From assembly GCF_000143415.4 (NCBI RefSeq), contig NW_003314361.1, forward strand, positions 537,739 to 601,738: 64,000 nucleotides of DNA, given 5' to 3'. Made by a program: the position numbers and the translations under genes. This document shows positions 59,578 to 64,000 of the stretch, piece by piece. A model generated the notes under the pieces. That model saw nothing but the letters and a program-made list of their open reading frames with translations, did not search any database and had not been told where the DNA came from. The DNA is from Selaginella moellendorffii (taxonomy: Eukaryota; Streptophyta; Lycopodiopsida; Selaginellales; Selaginellaceae). Numbering within the stretch: position 1 is the stretch's first letter; the number at the start of each line of letters is the position of its first letter.

Positions 59578-61254
59578 ATGGACAATCGCGACCACTGCTT
59601 GCATTTGATCCAGTCTTGCGGCAATCTCTCCGCGGCGCTAGATCTCCACCAGCGATTGATCCAATCCAGCTTGTATCGCGACGACGATGTCTACCTCCTC
59701 AACAAGCTCATCGAGATGTACGCTGCCTGTGGCAGCGTGGAGCACGCCCGGAGCGTCTTCGATGAGATTCCCACGAAGAATGCCTTCTCCTGGGATCTCC
59801 TCCTCCTCGCCTATGCCCGGAATGGGCATATCAAGCAAGCGCAGCGCATTTTCGACGCAATGCCACACAGGAATCGAATCTCTTGCACTGTTCTTCTCGA
59901 CGCCTATGCCCGGGAGGGCGATCTTTCCCAAGCCAAGAAGATTTTTGATTCGATTCCAGAGAAGGATTTGGTTTCCTGTAATGCCATGATCTCGGGATAT
60001 GCCCAGAACGGGTATCTGGAGGAATCTAGGCTGTTGTTTGGTTCCATGCCGCAGAGAGACATTGTTTCATGGACTTGCATGATTTACGCTTATTCCCAGT
60101 GCGGTAATTTTCAGGAAGCTAAGAACTCGTTTAACTATATGCCAGAATACAACTTGGTATCCTTGAATGCAATGTTGTCTGCATATGCCAATGGCGGGCA
60201 TCTTGGTGACACGAAGCGATTCTTTGCACGTATGCCGGCGACGAATCTATTGTCTTGGAACTCGCTGCTGCATGCATACGTGAATGGTGGCAGCGAAGTT
60301 CAAGCTTGCAAAGTCTTTGAATCGATGCCGGAACAGGACATTGTTTCATGGACTACCTTGTTGAGCGTATACTCCCGCACTGGGAATAAGCTGGAGGCTG
60401 AAACTCTCTACAACAAAATGCCTCATTGGGATCTAGCTTCGTCCACAGAAATGCTGAATCTGTTCTCATCCAAAGCTGATTTTGAAGGCTTGCAAAGACT
60501 TCTATCCCAGATGCCCATGCTTGATCTTGCAACGTGGAGTTCCATGCTTGTGGCTTATGCCCGAAAGGGTCATCTCGAGGAAGCTAAGTTCGTGTTTGAT
60601 TCGATGCCTTTCAAGGATCTAGTTTGCTGGAATGCCTTACTCAGTGCATATGCACAGCAAGGAGATTTAACCCAATGCAAGGATTTGTTCGATCAAATGG
60701 AGCGCAAAGATGAATTTTCATGGACTACCCTGCTTGCTGCGTATGCCCAGAATGGAAACTTGCAACTATCAAAGAGATTGTTTGATGAAATGCCTGTGAG
60801 TGACACAGTGTCATGGACATCTATGGTGGCTGCCTTTACGCAAAACGCAACACCTCGAGATGCATTGAGTACATATTACAATGCAAACATGGTTGATAGA
60901 TGTAGCTCTTCTGTGTTCGCATCGGTACTAATCGCTTATAGCGCTTTAGGAAAGCTGGAGAGTGTATATAGTTGCTTTAGATCTTTAACTCTAGACTATG
61001 GTGTGACACCCAGTTTTGAGCATTTTAGTTGCATGATCGATGTGCTAGCTCGTTCATCTGAGCTTGAGCAAGCCAAAGACCTCATACACAACATGCCTTA
61101 CACTCCACATATTCTAGATTGGAGGTGTTTTCTTGCTGCTTGTAGATACCAAAGTGATATTGGATCCGCTGAAACAGCTGTTCATCATCTCATCCAATCT
61201 AAAATGAATGATGGGTCAAGCTACATTATGTTTGCAAACATGCTTGCAAATTAA
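59578..61254 (+). CDS. Pentatricopeptide repeat protein, S-type repeat array
   Basis: PPR proteins bind organellar RNA base by base in mitochondria or chloroplasts. A single uninterrupted frame of 558 residues. After about 60 residues it settles into roughly a dozen back-to-back repeats of 31 residues with the pattern AYARNGHIKQAQRIFDAMP then SWxxLL, i.e. short S-type repeats with few L-type ones. Repeat-ending residues (N/D/S after the MP turn) vary, as expected for an RNA-reading code. The C-terminus has an E-like region (HFSCMIDVLARSSELEQAKD, DWRCFLAACRYQSDIGSAE) but stops before any full E+ or DYW deaminase domain. It starts 84 bp after the oxygenase stop. No clear targeting peptide is visible at the N-terminus MDNRDHCLHLIQSCG. 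Confidence 0.95.
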   Translation: MDNRDHCLHLIQSCGNLSAALDLHQRLIQSSLYRDDDVYLLNKLIEMYAACGSVEHARSVFDEIPTKNAFSWDLLLLAYARNGHIKQAQRIFDAMPHRNRISCTVLLDAYAREGDLSQAKKIFDSIPEKDLVSCNAMISGYAQNGYLEESRLLFGSMPQRDIVSWTCMIYAYSQCGNFQEAKNSFNYMPEYNLVSLNAMLSAYANGGHLGDTKRFFARMPATNLLSWNSLLHAYVNGGSEVQACKVFESMPEQDIVSWTTLLSVYSRTGNKLEAETLYNKMPHWDLASSTEMLNLFSSKADFEGLQRLLSQMPMLDLATWSSMLVAYARKGHLEEAKFVFDSMPFKDLVCWNALLSAYAQQGDLTQCKDLFDQMERKDEFSWTTLLAAYAQNGNLQLSKRLFDEMPVSDTVSWTSMVAAFTQNATPRDALSTYYNANMVDRCSSSVFASVLIAYSALGKLESVYSCFRSLTLDYGVTPSFEHFSCMIDVLARSSELEQAKDLIHNMPYTPHILDWRCFLAACRYQSDIGSAETAVHHLIQSKMNDGSSYIMFANMLAN

Positions 61255-61291
61255 GATAGGACTTGCTTAATATTGCGTGCAACAACGTTTT

Positions 61292-61582
61292 GTTTGCTTA
61301 ATAGTAGTGTTATTTCTATTTATTAATCCAATTAATCAATGGAAGTTTATAATTATAAACATGTTTATAATTTATAAACACAAAATTAATTTTATTGAAT
61401 ATCAGGTAAAATAAACTAAAAATATTAAAAAGTGTGTAGGAAAGTTTAAAAATTATAAACATCTTTATAAATTATAAATAAAAAATTAATCTAAATAAAT
61501 AGCAACCTTTAGATGTTAGAATATCCTAGAATATCCAATTATATTTTAGGTATATTCATTACTGCCCAGTTTTGCCTAAACA
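61292..61582. repeat. Dimeric AT-rich dispersed repeat, copy 2
   Basis: Opens gtttgcttaatagtagtg, then tattaatccaatt and two half-units each carrying a gtttataa phrase, an attaat phrase and a tttagatgttagaat or equivalent; closes agaatatccaattat...gtatattc. Same order as the copy at 23110, with scattered changes. Confidence 0.75.
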
Positions 61583-61654
61583 CGCTAGGAATTGACTTCA
61601 AATTTTTGCTGTAAGGGATTACTTTTTAGAGGTACTTAAAATAATTTTAATTTT

Positions 61655-61905
61655 AATTTATTAATCCAATTGAAGTTTATAATTATAAACATGCTTAAAA
61701 TATATTAAAAATATTCAATAAAATAAACTTAAATATACTAGGAAGTGTTTTGGAAAGTTTATAAATTATAAACATGTGCATAAATTATGAATACAAGATT
61801 AATCTAAATGAATAACAACCAATAGATGGTAGAATATCCTAGAATATCCTAGAATATCCAAGAATATTTTAAGTATATCCACTACCATCCTAGTTCCCTT
61901 ACTAA
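61655..61905. repeat. Dimeric AT-rich dispersed repeat, copy 3
   Basis: Same architecture, with a shortened first half-unit. The second half ends aatagatggtagaatatcct followed by three tandem tagaatatcc-like steps and tatccactaccatcc. Confidence 0.75.
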
Positions 61906-62495
61906 GAAAAAAAATCAACTTTTTATAACTATAAAAAAATTTGTTGATAATTTTGAGTTATTAGAATTTGTTATGAAATTAATAAAGCTACCATGGAAGA
62001 GAAAAAATTATAGAAACTGATTTTAGAAAAGTAATTGTCAAATTATAATTAGATTTATACAACTTTCTAGTATAACAACTATGAATGACAAAAGTTAAAA
62101 CAATTAAATTTATTGTGTATTTGGTCTTCTTAACATGACATTCTTTGATGTGGTATTTCTAAAGACACAACATTCTAGTGGCACAGTAATATTAGTGGCT
62201 TACAAATACTATTTTTTATTATCACTAATATTAATTATAAAGTTATGCTCAACACACTGTTATTAGTAACTAACCAAATGATGAACTTATATGTTTGAAG
62301 GACAAATGTACATCAAACTGTAGAATGTTAGCTTCCTCAATATATTTTTAAATAGTTTATATAATTAGTCAAAAGTTTTGACTTGAAGAAAATGTCTTTC
62401 TGTTTAAATAAGGATCCCAGTATTGGGACTATAAAACTCCATTTGAAATAGATAAAGTGAATTTATATGTTATTGTTCCTAAGATTTATTCTCAT

Positions 62496-62771
62496 GTTAA
62501 TTAGTGTTATTCTTACTTATTAATCCAATTGATCAAATAAAGTTTGTAATTTATAAACACAAGATTAATCTTATTGCATATCAATCATTAGATGATAGAA
62601 TTAAAAAGAATATATGAAAAAGGGTTTTAAAAAGTTTATAAATTATAAGCATTTTTATAAATTATAAATACAACATTAATCTAAATAAATAACAATCGTT
62701 AGATGGTTAAATATCCTAAAATATCCAAATATATCCTAGGTATATTCACTATCATCCCCCTTAAGCAAACC
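62496..62771. repeat. Dimeric AT-rich dispersed repeat, copy 4
   Basis: Complete two-half structure ending atcatcccccttaagcaaacc. Its end ttaagcaaac is the reverse complement of gtttgcttaa at the start of copy 2, suggesting short terminal inverted repeats of a MITE-like element. Confidence 0.75.
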
Positions 62772-62906
62772 AAGAAAAAACAATATGGTTAGTCTCTCTT
62801 GAAGTCACTAAATTTCCAAAATGCCAACTCATGTATTTAGCATGGTTTAGGATGACTCTAAAGAATAATCTCTTTCATCCCAAATACCAACTTGTTTATA
62901 ACTTTG

Positions 62907-64000
62907 TCAAGGATTCATGAGCGTGGAATCGCCCAAGAGTCTGTCCATAGCATCGTCTCTCAAAGACACATACGCAGCAACGCTGCCCTCGTCTCTCCCT
63001 GGGAAGTAGTACATCCTCCCATCGTTTGGGACCGCCACAGCTGCCATCCCCACCGGCTTGCCGAATCCAAAGTCCTCGTACACCGGGAAGTAGAACGAGC
63101 TCCCCACAATCACGTCATTCTTGGTTAAAGTCAAGCCAATTCGGTGCTGCTCGTCCGACGCAAGCATCTCCACGAGCTCGCAGAATCGCGTAGCCTGCTG
63201 TTCAGTGAATTCCTGGATCGTTTTTCTAAGCAGTGCCAGTCCATCACGGCCTACTTGAGAAGCTGGCAGTGGAGTAGTGCCGATAATGAGAGCGCCCTGG
63301 CCTCCGTAACCCGGATCCAGCCACCGGAACCTCTTGCGGCAATTCACCGCAAAGAACATGGCTGTGGACCCATGAAGCTGGCGAGCGACAGTGATCTTCT
63401 CCCACAAGTGAGCCGTCAGGAGCTGGAAGGTTGTAAATCCGGGATCTTTTTCCTTGAGCCTTGCGAGAACTTCCGCCTTGAACACGAAGCATCTGTTGCT
63501 ATACTTTGTTGGATCTTCTAGTGTGGCAGACAGCACTGCTTGCTTTGGAGCCCGCCTCAAGTAGTGTGGAATCTCGAGCTTGTCAAGTGTCGGACGAGGA
63601 GGAAGAACTTTGATCGGCTGGTCGCTCCAGACTGGTAACAGTGATATCTCTTGTCCACGGCAAACTTCCGCCCAGGATTTCCAGAAGTGCCATGCACTCG
63701 TCCCATCCATCACCTGGTGATTAAACTTGATCGAGATGCACAGACCACCGCAAGAGAATCGAGTAGCCTGCAAAGCAAAAGGAAAAGAGTTTTTCCCTGG
63801 TGATGGAAAAATGGAAATTTGGTACCTGGATGAAGAGGAGAGGGGCGTCTGAAGGCCAGGGCCAGTTGAGAACATGCCCGGCAGTCTGCGCCAAGCTCGA
63901 TAGATCCTCGTCAGGAAGCTGGAAATCACCATCGCTGTAGCTCAGATCCCCGAGCCCAACGTCGGAGCTGGCTCTGATAAACATGATGCCGTCGCCGTTA
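62907..64000 (-). CDS. BAHD acyltransferase, HCT-like (5' part beyond the window)
   Basis: Transfers an acyl group from acyl-CoA to an alcohol or amine in phenolic or other secondary metabolism, in the cytosol. The visible part has two exons: 64000-63826, still open at the window edge (GLGDLSYSDGDFQLPDEDLS ... APLLFIQ), and 63767-62907. The catalytic HxxxD appears as FNHQVMDGTSAWHFW and the structural DFGWG as DFGFGKP, where Phe replaces Trp. Other family blocks are FQLLTAHLWEKITVARQL, FAVNCRKRFRW, and GGQGALIIGTTPLPASQ. About 344 C-terminal residues are present of an expected ~430-450. The single intron lies just before HxxxD, as usual for this family. The subfamily and substrate cannot be told without the N-terminus. 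Confidence 0.93.

Larger units (their letters stand above)
61255..62906. other. AT-rich intergenic region with three copies of a dimeric repeat
   Basis: Strongly AT-rich, no gene seen. Three copies of the dimeric repeat (61292-61582, 61655-61905, 62496-62771) occupy about half of it. The remainder (61905-62495) is simple AT-rich sequence without recognisable content. Confidence 0.7.

Overview
The window reads as nuclear DNA of a land plant, most likely a lycophyte of the Selaginella type (inference). It holds plastid and photosynthesis genes (an Lhca3 antenna protein, a pTAC6-like protein, a chloroplast Rieske oxygenase) next to genes kept only by lineages with motile cilia (DNAAF5, a TTLL6-type tubulin ligase, a CEP78-like protein). 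Introns are very short, about 45-60 nt, and genes are compact. Seed plants lost the ciliary set; spikemosses have flagellate sperm.

Layout. 1-8.4 kb is AT-rich and repeat-laden, with two wrecked Ty3/gypsy elements in opposite orientation. 8.4-13.3 kb carries a neutral ceramidase and a CEP78-like leucine-rich protein (both minus). 14.2-21.5 kb carries a class I trehalose-6-phosphate synthase and DNAAF5 (both plus). 21.5-24.1 kb is repeat-rich and contains a degenerate Dof-like zinc finger and a dimeric AT-rich repeat. 24.1-27.1 kb holds an FCP1/CPL4-type phosphatase and an unrecognised coiled-coil gene. 27.5-30.3 kb is a frameshifted pseudogene (minus). 30.6-33.3 kb is cytosolic phosphoglucomutase; 33.6-34.6 kb a PEAPOD-type TIFY regulator (minus); 35.1-36.1 kb a broken kinase-like gene. 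36.1-38.2 kb is AT-rich with a foldback. 38.2-43.2 kb holds the TTLL gene and a divergent TPR co-chaperone gene. 45.0-50.9 kb holds an IQD calmodulin-binding protein, alpha-tubulin, the pTAC6-like gene and Lhca3. 50.8-57.5 kb is a recent 3.35-kb tandem duplication giving two intact peroxisomal acyl-activating enzymes. 57.6-61.3 kb holds a PAO/TIC55/PTC52-family oxygenase and an intronless PPR gene. 61.3-62.8 kb is repeat-rich, and the window ends inside a BAHD acyltransferase (minus).

The genes do not form an operon-like system. Groupings worth noting are a loose set of microtubule and cilium genes, a divergent promoter with a perfect G-box between two plastid-protein genes, and the duplication, which left one enzyme copy without its original promoter. 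Exon boundaries were placed by hand from splice signals and reading frame and may be off by a base or two; gene ends are anchored on start and stop codons.
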